DNA from: Arthrinium phaeospermum
Taxonomy: Eukaryota; Ascomycota; Sordariomycetes; Amphisphaeriales; Apiosporaceae
Direction: 5' to 3'
DNA: 64,000 bases
Assembly: GCA_006503535.1 (NCBI GenBank)
Contig: QYRS01000004.1
Coordinates: forward strand, 1,426,001-1,490,000
Of this stretch, positions 1 to 12,641 are shown piece after piece. The position numbers were made by a program, and so were the translations under genes. The notes below the pieces were generated by a model that saw nothing but the letters and a program-made list of their open reading frames with translations, was not told the DNA's origin and did no database searches. Position 1 is the first letter of the stretch. Each line of letters begins with the position of its first letter.

Positions 1-1578
1 AATTGGGGGCAAAGGGAGAAGAGAGAGGGGAAAAAGCAATTATGAACGATCACGGGTTACTCGACCGCTGGATATAACACGCCGTCCACCATGTGCCACT
101 CCGGTTGTGGCTAACAAATGGTCGCAGAGAGGTCGGCGCCTGGGGGCTCACAGGGCGTTTGGGAATTTTGCTCGTGGCCCCCAATGAATTCATGCAGGAG
201 CAGTTGGCAGGTTGCGGTCTCTGGCCACCCCAGCATGCGGCCGGGGTCGCTTTGTTGCAGATCCACGGTTCTCAAACGGGCGTGGCAGGGATGCTCTCGC
301 TTGTCTAATTGGCGGCAACATCGGTCGGCATTTTGCTGCCGCCGCCAGTACAGCAAAAATCAGAGCCTGAACGGGAGCTAGGCCAGGAGAGCAGAGCCAA
401 CAAGCTGTGGTGCGTGTGGTTGTTGCGAGCGCGCGGTAAATGCCATTCACTATCCATTGTCCAGCGATCGATGACATAATCTACACAACCAAACTGGTTG
501 CGATGCGCGCGGCCTTTCTGAAAGATCGGGAGATGTTGAATCGGGAGATGTTGAGTAATTCATGAAGATGCAGGAACGACGTATTGGGAAGTTCAGATGG
601 ATGGTCACTTCGGATCGATGAAGATAGCTTTGCGTCAATGCTGCCATCGCAAAGCTAAGTTGACTTGCCGACTGTCACAAGTCGTGTCGGTTCGGGCCTT
701 GGCGAAGTATCGATCAACACCGAAAAGTCGTGGATGCCAGATATATGATCAAATCAAACTTTCCGAGAATAAACCAATCGTTCATGCTGCCAATGTATTG
801 ACAAATACAACAGACTCGTGACTCAGTTTGTAGTGTATAAATTGATTGAAGTGATCGTCTTTCGCCTTCTGAACAGCCGTTACTTTTCGGTGGTAATACA
901 ATATTCGGAGGCTTGTACGGATATCAAGAGTCATGTACGTTCGAGAGGATATCCCACATCAGACGAAGGTACAACGATATAAGTTCCCGCAAGCTCTCTT
1001 CCATCAGAGGGGTGTTGTCGTGAGGCTGTTTGTTACAAGAGATGCTCTCCTCACAACATCAGCGCGTCCATGCTGGATGCTGAGCATACGCAATATCTGT
1101 TCCCTTTCTCCAACTGGAGGCAAGCAGAAGTCCCGATTACGATGCGAATTAAGGAGGGCAGATGTCGCCTTTGATCCTGGATCTCATCGTGTTTCTCGCC
1201 CGATGGGAAGACGATTGGTGGCTTGAACTCTGGTCTTACGATGCAGGCTTCCATCGTACGATGGAGATGATCCTCAACTGAACGCAGCCTCTATACTCTA
1301 AATCATGCGACTGTTTAGGAAACCGCCGGAGTTAAGTATAGTGACATGATTTGGCGTCTTGGTGTTCCAAATACACGCAACTTATATACCGATGCGGTTC
1401 CCAGGCCTGGGCCTAGCTCAAGGTTCTGTGAATATAAGCCATAATCAAGACCATTACCGTCCATCTCCGTAACGAACAACAAGCGAGACAAACCGCCCCG
1501 GAAAGCCAAGAGGAAGCGAAAGAACGACGCATAGCCCATAGCAGCAGCAAATCAGCATACCCATAACCAACGACGACA
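1..1578. other. Gene-free stretch with one 15-bp tandem duplication
   Basis: I see no reading frame here with coding character; the open frames are short, overlap on both strands and lack recognisable motifs. The only clear structure is an exact two-copy tandem repeat of a 15-base unit at 525-539 and 540-554. The last 150 bases before 1579 probably hold the promoter and leader of the small gene that follows. Confidence 0.6.
525..554. repeat. 15-bp direct tandem duplication
   Basis: The unit ATCGGGAGATGTTGA occurs twice head to tail without a mismatch. It lies in non-coding sequence and looks like a replication-slippage duplication; no function is suggested. Confidence 0.85.
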
Positions 1579-1944
1579 ATGAGCGCAGTGAAGAACACCC
1601 AGGCCCATGCCATCTCGGACCCGACATGCCGGCGCCGGCCGTCGACGCTGGCGGGACCCGAGGGGCCGACGGCGCGCCCGCGCCGCATCCACATCCACAA
1701 GTCGCTGGCCAGGACGGTCGACTGGGAGCTCTACGACAGGAAGGCGGAGCGCGAGGCCCGCCGGTACACCGACGAGGAGGTCCTGGTGTCGCTGAGCACG
1801 CGCGACGCCCTCGCCCTGCACGGCACCCTGACGTCGCCGCTGCTGTCGCCGGCCTCGTCCACGGCGTCTGATTCCTCCTCGTCCTCGTCCTCGAGATCGT
1901 CGACGTCGACGACGGCGACGACGCCGGGTCTGTCCAAGGCCTAG
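1579..1944 (+). CDS. Small hypothetical protein, Ser/Thr-rich C-terminus
   Basis: I do not recognise this 121-residue protein. It begins at an ATG with A at -3. The frame is much richer in G+C than the flanking DNA, with G or C at most third positions, which is the main reason to believe it is translated. The N-terminal half is basic and charged (RPRRIHIHKSLARTVDW, then a Lys/Arg/Glu-rich helix-like stretch around residues 50-70). The C-terminal third is a Ser/Thr run with about ten consecutive serines around residues 97-106. There is no signal peptide, membrane segment or cysteine framework. It could be a short regulatory or intrinsically disordered protein. The alternative is a chance frame in a GC-rich island, since frames are also open on the other strand here. 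Confidence 0.5.
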   Translation: MSAVKNTQAHAISDPTCRRRPSTLAGPEGPTARPRRIHIHKSLARTVDWELYDRKAEREARRYTDEEVLVSLSTRDALALHGTLTSPLLSPASSTASDSSSSSSSRSSTSTTATTPGLSKA

Positions 1945-4900
1945 GGGGGAGAAGAAGAAAGATGCGGTTGGTCAGCCAGAGGGACGTCTCAGATTCGAGT
2001 GGAGGGGGGTGGTAACAGGTGGAAAGCAGGTGGAGGTTCGTCGTAGAAGGGGACGGGTGGAGTCGCCGCGCTTCACGGGCGTTCGGAGCCCAGAGGATGC
2101 GATGCCGGGAGTGTTGACCCGAAAGTGGTCGGACGGCCCTGGCTTGGGAAATCTTCGACGTATAAAGGCAAAGTGGTGTGTTCTTCTTGATGGGATCCTG
2201 GTTTCACCTGTTTTTTCTCTTTCCTTCATCCATCACCCCTGTGTCTGAGGGCACTTGGCATAGGAGATCGAAGACTCCTTTCGAACTACGACGATCATGC
2301 AACCGGAGGGTACGACGCGACGACTGGTCGTTTGATCGAGGTCATTGACTCTGGGGGAGGCTTTCTATCATGCGGATCGGTACGACGTTCGACTTACTCG
2401 GGGAGGCAAACGGGGATGGCGCAGTTTCGGACACGGCGGTCCCTTATGACTGGAGCGATACACTTTTGATATGAAGCGGAAACGACCCGCTCGGTCAGCG
2501 ATGGCAAGGACCCCAGGCACCACGAACAAAAAGCGCATGTACGATGTATACGATGCCCGCTTCGCGTATCTTCTGGCACAACGACCATCCTTTCACTAGA
2601 GATGTTTCCCAGACGAACATGGTCGGAAGCACGATCAGGATGCGGCGGTAGTTCGACACCTTGGCAGGAAAGGGGCTTAGATCGAATTCAAGGATGCCAT
2701 GGTGCCCCAATACCAGATATCAGGGAGCCACGAAGCTGATGGATATCATCGATCTCGAATCAACAATGCATCCAGGCAGATGAAGAAGCTTACGTGGTAT
2801 GCACATGGCTATTGAAAGTGCTCATCATCGCTTGGATATTTTGGCTCTTGGTTCTCGTCGAGATTATGGGGATTCCCCGAGTGGAGGGCAACGGGTCACA
2901 GAATCACTGATTGTTGGATACGCAACACTGGTATCTGCCCTGCCCAGTACAACGTCTGGCGGGTTCGAATAGGATTCAACGAGCCTCACTGCCGGTCACT
3001 CACATCAATAGATAGTACGCATCTGGCCAAGACTATCTCTTTACATCGATGCCATCAGGGCTATCTTAGAGAGTAAGAGGCTTGAGTGTTAGGAATACCC
3101 CCAATAGACCAAGCCTTGTCCGAACATTGAGCGCAGATCTGGATAAACGTGAATAGAGAGACCGACAATGTACGACCGATTGAATCGGCCGTAAAACAGG
3201 CTACTTGTGGCTGCACCTAGTAAACTTACATGTGTTGATGTGTTTAGTTCAGGGGACGGACGTAATGGGACGAACACCTACTACTACCTGGCTTTCAGGG
3301 GCTCTGGGCCATCTCACCTCCCGCGAAAGACTAACAGCATAAACCGAGTAGACGGGAATTCTTAGGAAAAAGATAAGAGGAAGATAGCAAAAGGAACAAG
3401 AAGGTGTTGTTCTGATCCTCTTCCACTCACCTGTCAATTTCATTTCGAAAAGGAACAAGTGTCAATCCCGTCAGCAAATGGGGGATTATCAGATGGGAGA
3501 CACCTCCATGCTCTAGGAAGGCAGGAACCTGCAGCTGCATATGCAATCTCAGGTCAGCACCTTATTTCATTGCCTGCTCTTTTCGTGATTCGGTCCGAAG
3601 TACAGATAGAGTGTGGCTCTATGCACCTTGGTGGTAGATTAGCCTTCGCCTGGGAGTCAAAACCGAGCAAATCAATGTACTATTTCATTTAGAACAATGC
3701 AAATAACGAGCAACAATCCAGGGTGGTTGTATTCCCAGAAGGATTGCGTTCCGCACAGATCCCGCGTCGATTTGAGGCAATATCTCTTCGTGACTTTGCA
3801 ACGGCCGGACGACTTCATCCTGTGTGTATGATGTTCGCCCAGTACCGCCGGCTAGCTACATCACGATCTATAGCTTCGGCGTCTACTCGTGGTGGAAGAG
3901 CCTAGGCACGATACTATACTGATGGCGCCGATGGGATTCCTCTACGTGTCTGTATATTGTTGCGCATCTGGCTCTTAGCACCGACAACGCGACGCATCAC
4001 AGCTCGTCCGTTCAGAATCTGTATCACCGAACAGTATGCTGACATTGGGACCTTATTGCTTTTATTGTAATCAATTTCTTCTTTTTGGATCCGTCTCCCC
4101 GAGTATGACAGACAATGGGCTATGTAGCCGATTTCGACATTGTTGCCGAGAGGATCTGACTTGTAATCACAATCGTCAGCTTCTTAGCTCCCTGCCGACA
4201 TCCCCGGCTCCACAGTGGGGTGCGGGCAGCACAAGCCCAGAATCTAGGGCGATCATCAGCCGGGACTAGGCATTGATGCTAATGTTGTCCAAAGAGACAT
4301 GTACCAATCAGACCGCACGTAACTAATTGCCCCATGTACGAGCTGTGCTCGGGATCATGTACCTTCCTTGTAAGTGCTGAAGAAGAAGCAACACAGGAAT
4401 CATGTTCATCTTATGACGATCCCATCTTCACCAGACACATTGCAATTCAGATGGATTCCACCCTTCAAACTGCAACGATCCTGACGTCAGGAATGAGACA
4501 ATCCAGGCTGCTGGGTCTGGAGCTTCTCGAACGATCAGCACCGCGCCGAAGGAAGCCATCCACATCAGCGACTGGCCTGTGTCGCCTCAGAAACGCCTCG
4601 CGCCCTTTTTGTTTTTTGGCGCCTTCGAAAAAAAGCAAGCAAACGAAGCCGGGCCAGACTGACGACTTAATGCCCTCAAGCGAGCCGCCACTACTGTGCT
4701 ACAATTTCGGCTGGGCACTGGGGAGGAGGGAGGACACCCCAGTAGGGCAAAAGAACATGGAAGGGAATTAAGATTTCCCTAGACATCCGAGCAAAATTCG
4801 GTGGCCAGGCAGACTTGCTCACAATCCCTCCTCTGGGTGGACGTAATGACGGGGTTTGCCAAACCTCCATTCAAGCAACAGCCAATAAACCAGATAATAT

Positions 4901-7031
4901 TTGCACCGGACCGCTTCTTGTGCACCGCATCAGGAGCTGATCCCACCCACCACAACCAGATAATAGTAATGGCGTCGTTGTCATCGGCCTGCAGATGTGT
5001 GACAGGACGAACCACATCGTAAGATGGCTGAGGTTCTTCTGCCCCCCAAAAAGCGCTACTGCGCTGCTGGGGCCGATAGTGTGCTGGCTGGCCCCCTGTC
5101 ATTGTGCGAACCACCGCTTGCTTCCCTTTGGCCCAGATCAGCCCCCAGAGACCCAATAAGTAGAGTCACATTGGCGGGGTTTGACAGCTCGTCTCTCGGT
5201 GGCTCCCCGCCTCTCTCTCGGATCATCATTGAGTCTACCTTGGTATGTAAAAGGGCAAGAGAGCTAGTGCTCCAAGTCCGCCATATACGCATGCCCAAGC
5301 CCGCACAGTTTGGATCCAGCTCGGTCTAATCGTGTCAATTCCAGTCATCAGCGGTGCGGCTTTGGTCGACCAAAATCCCCTAGCTCTGAGCTATTTCTCG
5401 GGATCTAGGCTAAGTGGCCTGATAGGTGGTTGGCTATTCCTCACCGGACACCCCTACCTGGGGACGGTCCATCTTTAGGGACGTACTCTTCTGCCATATG
5501 GACCCCTGAGATTTGAAATACCTAGCTCGATAGGGAAACCTTAAAAGGGTTGGTGACATGTCGGAACATCTGAACTGGACTGAGCGTCTGGTCACAATCA
5601 CACCCTATTGGCATTAACCTTGGGTTGTTTGTTGTGTGTGTTACGCTTGCTACTGTGCCGTTGGAGAGACTTTCTGCTGTGCAGCAGAACAACACCTAGG
5701 GAGCTGCATCCTGCCTTGAACTAAGAAGGCTACTCGCAGCGATATTGCCCGCGGGTCACCTCTGCTTGTGCGCGTTGGCAGAAAATAAATCTCCGCGAGT
5801 GCTGGAAGGTCGGGGGCGCTGAAGGAGTACAAGACACTGAAGACCGATCCGCTTACCTACCTATCTTCTCTATCCCAAATCCTACCTGCCTGTACCGACG
5901 CCAAGCTCTAACTCTAACTGATGTACCACTCCTCTGGGCACCGCTGAGAACTGGGAGAAAGAAAAAGAGAAAGAGAGAGAGAGAGAGTTGAAGACAGGCA
6001 GACTATTCGAGTAGTAGTATGTAGTACTGGTGGTAGTAGCAGTGGTTCTCTCTCCCTCTCTCTCTCCACATGAGGTTGTCTTTCGCTTCTTCCCACCCGC
6101 CTTTTTCAGCCCTCCACTCGCACACCCACACCCACACCTACGCTTTCGATCTCGCCCACTACCTACCACTAATACATCAATATTCGGCTTCACTTACACG
6201 GGCCCAAGCCCTTAGGTATAAGTCCAATCCAACCCAAGCCAAGTCCCAGCCCTGCAAATCTAGGGCGTGTGCTGGACACCACCGATTGTTGCCTCGATAC
6301 CTACTGTGCTGTTGTGCTTGTCAACCATACCGTCTACGCAACAGACCTACTAGGCCAGACACGGCCAGGTTGAGAAAAAGGGCAACGCAGCCCATCCACT
6401 TCCTCGGTCACTCGGTGACGACACGCCAGCTAGGGAAGAGAGGACGAACGGGAGACGACGGGAGTTTTTTCAGATTGGATTTCGTTTCCCATTGATCGCC
6501 TGCCAGGTTCATCTCCCACCCTCTTCCCATCTTTCTCCACTCTCCACCTTGGAAATCTCCACCATCAAGTCAATCAATCCATTCGCTCCCGCCCGCCTGC
6601 GCCAGGCATCGGGCGTATAGTTGCCGTCGTATGTACTGGGGCTATCCTGTATAGTGCCGCTGCCGCCCAAAGTACAGCACAGCACCGCAACTCGACACCA
6701 CTGGACGGACTCTGGACTGGGTGTCGCATAACATTATCATTGAAAGCCCCCCACTCTCGCTGTTGACCGCATTCCGCATCGCAAAGCCGCCCAACCGATC
6801 GGTAAACCTGCCTAACCTGTGCCTGTGCCATTGTGCCATCCATCTATTCGACACACGCCCTCTCGCTGTCTCTCTCTCTCTCCGCCTCGGTCTCTCGACC
6901 CTTTCCCACCCCAACAGTGATGCATGGTTGAATCAATCTTTAATAGTCTTTCCCATGACTCGGCCGTCTTTGTTGTCGACGAATTCGACGTCTTGCACCT
7001 CCTTCGTCCTGCCTCTCGATGCGAGCGCGAC
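1945..7031. other. Gene-free stretch, long upstream region of the RBR ligase gene
   Basis: About 5 kb without a convincing gene. Open frames are short and show no domain. From about 5.9 kb on, the DNA becomes pyrimidine-rich, as in fungal promoters and leaders, with a GA tract and a CT tract (listed separately). An ATG at 6924 is in frame with the ligase but has T at -3. It could give a 36-residue N-terminal extension. Confidence 0.5.
5955..6067. repeat. GA tract and CT tract in inverted arrangement
   Basis: A purine run of GA/GAAA units at 5955-5987 is followed, after a spacer of about 58 bases, by a CT run at 6046-6067. The two can pair with each other. They lie about 1 kb upstream of the RBR ligase start, where fungal promoters often carry such tracts. 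Confidence 0.7.
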
Positions 7032-9244
7032 ATGGCCCTACCCGCTGTCTCCAAGCCCGCACTGGCCGAGACACCCCATTCTAGTCCCGCCGACGGCACC
7101 GCCCCCCCAGAGCTGTCCGACGCCGATTTCTTTAGCCAGGTACTGCAAACAAGGGCCGACAACATTGAAAGATGGCTTGATGATTTGATCAACAAGGCGG
7201 CCTCTTTGGGCATTTCAATCTCCCGACCCTCGACTGCGCTGTCTGCGGCGGCGGAGCCCAGTAACTTCAGGACTGCCGAGTCCAGCGTCACGCTAGAAAC
7301 GAGCCACACTCGGACGGCCTCGACTGGGTCAAATGTATCGTCTAGTACCGCCATGACCTCCGACGATGATAATCACCAGCATCCCCCACCGCAGAAACCT
7401 AATATCAACAATAACAACAACAGCATCTTGACGCGCCGGCGGTCGCGAACCCTCACCTTCGCCCAGTATGACAAGTACCTGGCCCAGATAAATCCCAACA
7501 TGAACCAGCCCAAGTTCCTTTCAATACCACCACCTCCCCCAGAAAGGACTTCGGCCCCCAGTCTGTTCAGTGTCAGTACCAGGAAGAGCTACAATGGCTT
7601 GAGGAATGGCTTCTTAAAAATCCGTCGCAAGCGGAAACCAAACAGCTTCCCCGAAAACTTGGCCATGTAAGTCCCCCTCTCACCCTCTTATACCCCCGGT
7701 CACTCGGTCACGATGGCTAAGATATCATCAGTGTTACCTGCAGCGCGTGTCGCGAAGACTTCAAGCCTGACGAGCCGCTCGAGAGGCTCCCTTGTGGGCA
7801 CACCTATTGCACCAAATGTCTGTGTATTATGGTAAATCAGTCTTGTAATGACGAGAGCAAAATGCCGCCACGTTGTTGCACCCAACCAATCCCTGGGCCC
7901 ATCGTCAAGTCAGTCTTGAATCGGGAAGACCAGATACTATTTTTGAAAGCCGTGGTTCAGTACAGCACGCCATGGCAGTCTCGGATATTCTGCTGCAATC
8001 CAATGTGTGGCGAGTTTATCCCACCAAGGAACAAGGTAGAACCGAAGCACCCATTCCAAGTCATCTGTCGGAAATGTCGAACAAGGGTGTGCGTCATGTG
8101 TAAAAAGGGGGCGCATCCCTTAGGACAAGACTGCCCATACGACTGGGAATTGGATGCTGTCTTGAAGATGGGTGAGAAATCCGGCTGGCGCCGCTGTTAC
8201 AAGTGCAGAAACCTGGTCGAACTCAATCAAGGGTGCACTCACATCACGTGTCGATGCAAAGCTCAGTTCTGTTACATATGTGGAGCGGTCTGGGATCCGG
8301 TCGTCGGTTGTCCCAATTTTTGCAATGGTGACGAGGAACTCGAGCGGCGGCAACAAGAGGAAGAGGCCCGGGTTGCGGCGCTGGAAGCCGAGCAGGCCTT
8401 GAAAGAGGAGGAAGCCGCAAAGGAGTTGGTCGAGAGGGAATTGGCAATGCAGCGCAGCAGGGAGGCGCCCGAGTTCGAAACATTGCGCCAGGAACAATGT
8501 GCCGAAATGGACCGCTTTCTGTTATTCGAAAGGAGACAGAAGTGGCTTATGTGGACGCGACACGCGCGGCAGAAGGTCGCCCTGGTCGAGAAGCACTCGG
8601 CCGCGCTTGAGAAGATGCAGGAAAGGCATACCAAGACCGCGGCCAATCTCGAAGACAGGCAAGTCGCTGCCGAGTACGAGTTACGATCATCACTGGAAAC
8701 GGAACAGAGAAATATACGCATCCGACTCCGGCACATGGAGGCCTACTGCGATGGACTCGGCAAGAAACCCAGTTCTGATATGCCATCGCGGGTAGTCACC
8801 GAGCGGGATTTGCGAGAACTCGGTCAGGCATACAATGTCGAGAAGAACATGAAGCAGCTCCACCAAGCCAAGATCAACGTCATGCGGGATCGGCAAGCCA
8901 AAGCACTGGAGGATCTCTTGGAGCGCCAGGATGCTGAGCTCGAGCGCCTCACTGAGAAAGACCAGCAGGAAGTTGAGAGTCTCGAGTCGAATCTGACTGA
9001 CGAGGAAGATCTACTCGCTGCGACGTTCCGGCGCCGCAGGACCGCTATCGAGAAGCGATGGGAGCTCGCAGTCGAGGTTGTGCGGAACGAGCTCGAGACT
9101 TCGAAAGGGGTCAGGTACGCGGCCATCCCGCTGTCGGAGTGGCCCCAGGAGAAGGACGACGACGAATTTGGGCCCCTTTCCTACGCCGATGAGTTTGTTG
9201 ATGTGGGGGATATCGAAAAAGCACTGATAACGTTGGTTGCATGA
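7032..9244 (+). CDS. RBR (RING-IBR-RING) E3 ubiquitin ligase
   Basis: Predicted RBR ubiquitin ligase of 715 residues, exons 7032-7666 and 7732-9244. The 65-nt intron joins AT to T, so the reading runs straight into RING1. RING1 lies at about 215-261 (C215-x2-C218, CGH 233-235, C238-x2-C241, CC 260-261). The IBR domain is at about 280-345. RING2 starts C-x2-C and carries the catalytic cysteine in NQGCTH at about residue 380. By family knowledge, RBR ligases take ubiquitin from an E2 onto this cysteine before passing it to the substrate. The N-terminal 210 residues are low-complexity with an Asn run. From about 412 to 650 the chain is a Glu/Arg/Gln-rich coiled coil, likely for oligomers or substrate contact. 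I chose the ATG at 7032 because it has G at -3 and G at +4; an in-frame ATG at 6924 would add 36 residues. Substrate unknown. Confidence 0.9.
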
Positions 9245-10879
9245 TTATTGAGGGAGCACTTTACTTACGAACACTTTTTTTTTCATTTGTCATCCATCAG
9301 CCTTGCATACTCGTCAAAGGCAGCACGCATCCGTTATGATTTTACGCGTTTGGGATTTCAAGTTGCAAAGATACCACACAAGAAGGAGTTAACCCGGTTC
9401 ATTTTTATCTACCGCTATTTACACTACACATATGGTTTGATTTTGGTTTTCTTTTCGGGAGATATCGAGTTGTTTTCCTGCTCACTCTGACGTTGCATGG
9501 ACCGAGCCATCGCTCGGGTCATGCTTGGAGCACACAGGACGGAAGATTTGCTATACCCTTCATCTTGTTTATTTATATCGAGGTGGGCGGACGGATAGAC
9601 CGTGAATCTTTCCTTGGGGGGCAGAGAAATAGAGGGTCTTGGGGCGGGCTGTGTCGGGCCCAGAGAGGCGTGGACGAGCAAACTAATCTAAACATCCCCC
9701 CACTGCGTATGCATCATCCATAGCAGTACGGGCTGGATCGAACACATGTACTCGGCGTGAAAGCTGCCTCTTCATGGTTCTTAATATACAAATACCTCAC
9801 TTCATATACAGGGCCCTCAGTTGGTTTCGTAGTAGTCATCTGAATGTCCAGTTTTAGTATCCTGATGAGAGTTGAGACGGAGGCACCGTATCAAAAAGTA
9901 GCTAAGCGTCCAAGTCTGCATTGTTTTAAGGGTGTATATGTATGTATGGTCCAATGCCCCAGGAACTGTGCCAATAGAGCAAAAGGAGCGAACTGGAAGT
10001 GGTGAGTCTTACGCACGTGGGAGGAAATCTTGACCTGGGCTCTCAATGGGTCATCTTTCCAAAGGGATTGGTCAAGAATCCGGATATGATACCAATGGAA
10101 TAAAGATTATTCTGCTTGGAAAAGGCGGCTGTCTGCCTATCACGCGGAGGAAACCCGTAATAATTTATGGCTAGAGAGATTTGATGCAATGCGTGCGAGT
10201 TTCCCTGATCCGTCAGTAAACATTCACATTTTTGAATACTGTGGTCTTCTCGGAAGTCTACCTGAACATGACGGGATGGTAATCGCGATGCAACTCAACG
10301 CGGCCACCGTATTTCGCGGATGTTTTTCTCAAAAGGGGTGGTGAGCTGAGGTCTTGAGAAGAGAGAGTATGGAAAGCTTTCCACGTTTGGGCATGGGGAC
10401 CGACCGGTGGATACACTTATTCATCAGCGACCTAAATTTGGCATCTGACGAAGCCGTTTCGCGCCCGAGTGTATTATGCCTGTGCCTGGGAAGTGCTTGA
10501 AGACTGGTCGTCTTTGAGATGACGCTGTCTATGGGACCGATTTCGGTCAAATATGGACATCGACGGTGTGTCATGACACGCCGTGTGAGAATCATGTTCA
10601 GGGAGTGTAGCTGTGATCGGCCATCTACTCCTCACGTCCGGACTCGTCATCGGGGCCAACATGCATCAAGCATGTCCTAGTGCCGAAAGCTGGGAACCTA
10701 TGACATGAGCCACCCGAGTCTCGAAACAAGAACGACAGTCAATCTAGAGCAGCCATTGACATAGCCAGGACCCCTGTGGATACACCTGGAGAGACGGAAG
10801 AGCCCGGGATTGCGACGGCTATGGGAGGAAGGGAGCACTCCCCAGATGGGCCAGCCGTGTTTTATCACCGCGCCGAATC

Positions 10880-10888
10880 TTATCAGAT
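10880..10888 (-). promoter_or_regulatory. ATCTGATAA, iron GATA-factor type site
   Basis: Exact match, on the minus strand, to ATCWGATAA. This is the extended GATA motif bound by the fungal iron repressors SreA/SRE/Urbs1/Fep1. It is the most distal of the four sites, about 1.75 kb upstream of the siderophore transporter start. Confidence 0.45.
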
Positions 10889-11412
10889 CCGATGACTGCC
10901 AACTGCATGCAGGCCGACCCTGTCGACTGGCTGGAGGGAAAGAGGAACCTGGTGGGAGCGGGCTAATTTGACCCCTATCCACCTTCCATCATACATGTGT
11001 CAGAAACGAGGTAGCGTGCAGATGGATTTAGCACTTGCATACGACGGACCCAAAGACTACTGTACTGCTGTTGGCTGTCCCGGCCGAGTGGTCTGGCTCC
11101 TTTCGAGAACTCCTCTTTGGCTAGATGTCTACTGTACTCGAATCCTCGGGCCAAGGGTCGGCCGGGCATCAACACTAGCTAGCATACGGCGGCAAAGCGG
11201 TTGCTGGCAGAATATTGAGCTGAGAGCGGCAACCCATCGTACCGCAACGCAAGTCAAGCACAAAACTTGCTTGCTGTGCGCAAGTTAAACCCAAGTCCAC
11301 TCCGCCCTCGGAGTTCCACAGCTCTGCGGGCAGTTGAATTGGAGGTGTACATAAGCATGCCGATCAGGATGGTGGCTGGCGTCCATGGTCGCCAATAGGA
11401 TCATGTCCAACC

Positions 11413-11421
11413 ATCTGATAA
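11413..11421 (+). promoter_or_regulatory. ATCTGATAA, iron GATA-factor type site
   Basis: Exact ATCWGATAA match, about 1.2 kb upstream of the siderophore transporter start codon. It belongs to the cluster described in the findings. Confidence 0.55.
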
Positions 11422-11622
11422 AACCAACCCCTTCACTGTGAGCAAGGGGTGCCGTCAACTATTCCGCCAAGTACATACATATACAAATTATATCTTTCAG
11501 TGCTCCTGTGCCTCATCGACTACATCGAACGTGTGAAAATGGGAATAGTTGTCATCTGAAAAGAGTCAAAGAAGCCTTACTGTACAGTATCTCTAGACTT
11601 TGCTTAGCTCCAAAATGGGCCG

Positions 11623-11651
11623 ATCTGATAAAAATTTTATCAATCAGATAA
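11623..11651 (+). promoter_or_regulatory. Paired ATCTGATAA and ATCAGATAA sites
   Basis: Two exact ATCWGATAA motifs in the same orientation at 11623-11631 and 11643-11651, their starts 20 bases apart (about two helical turns). Between them an opposite-strand TGATAA is formed by TTATCA, so the block holds three GATA cores. Such close pairs suit the two-zinc-finger iron repressors of fungi. About 1 kb upstream of the transporter start. Confidence 0.65.
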
Positions 11652-12365
11652 CGACCATCAGCCCCACTCCGCATGGAACTAGCTGGGATCATTTCCGAGG
11701 TCCAAGCAGTAGTCCAAGGAAGGATCAAAGGTTTTCGGGATATCCTGCATCTGCCAGGGCGGCCAATGTCTCGTAAGCTTACCTGCAGATTGCCGACATA
11801 TGGCGCTGTTGTACGACCCAAAGCTGAATTGGCTCCCGGTTAAGATGAAAGTCGTCTTCAAAGGCAACAGCATAATCAGACCGAGTAATGACGGCGAGTA
11901 AGCGGTCTTGTATGAATGATGTCGCCACAAAATAGAAAGGAAGAAGAAAAAAACCTCTCACCAACGACAGCCTCCGGCCTGTCCCTAGCCTCCTTCCCTC
12001 AATAGAAGTGGGACACCCCCCCATTCGACACGCACTTGGCACCATGGCATGGAGACTCTGCAATGCCCGTGTGGTGGTAGTTCACCCGCCGACGACCCCC
12101 ACAGAAACACGACCGGTGCTAATGAATGTGGCCTGCAACGACCTTGTTAGGTCTAGGATGCCAGGATGCGTTCGCAGTCGAATCGAATGATCCATGATGA
12201 TCAGAGGCTAACCTATTCGAACTGGGGCCGACGTGCTGGTTTAGGTTTTGCTGTCAGGTTTGGGTCCCAAGCAAGTCCTTGTGTCTGTCCCCTTTCGCCT
12301 TTTCGCCCTGCCTTGCATATGCGCGCGAGACCGGGAACGGGAAACTTTCAGCTCAAACTATAACC

Positions 12366-12370
12366 TATAA
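12366..12370 (+). promoter_or_regulatory. TATA-like element of the siderophore transporter gene
   Basis: TATAA 272 bases upstream of the start codon, followed by a pyrimidine-rich stretch as in fungal leaders. Assignment rests only on position and sequence. Confidence 0.35.
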
Positions 12371-12641
12371 GTGGCCAAGATCCCGCACCTGAGCCTCTTG
12401 GCTCGTTGCTTTACCTTCTCACATAACCCTCCCCATCTGATCCCGCCTAGCAGGTCGCGTGCGTTTTCTAACTTGCTCCATCTTGCTGCGCGGCCGAGGC
12501 TTTCCGAGTGAGACGTTATCATCCGCTAATACGTCTTGGCCTTTCTGTCGATTTGTTTTTCCATCTCTTTTTTCTCCCCCGGAAGGAGGCAAGTAGGAAA
12601 ACCAAGAGGAAGAAGAAAAATAGGAAAGACAACTGCAGACA

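Larger units (their letters stand above)
9245..12641. other. Gene-free stretch with iron-GATA motif cluster
   Basis: No coding frame here convinces me. The stretch matters for regulation: four exact ATCWGATAA sequences occur between 10880 and 11651, and a TATAA element lies at 12366-12370 about 270 bases before the siderophore transporter start. From about 12.4 kb it is pyrimidine-rich and probably leader. Confidence 0.6.

Noticed and set aside
2941..3000. GGTTCGAATAG resembling a tRNA B box
   Set aside because: No matching A box, acceptor stem or anticodon stem could be built around it.
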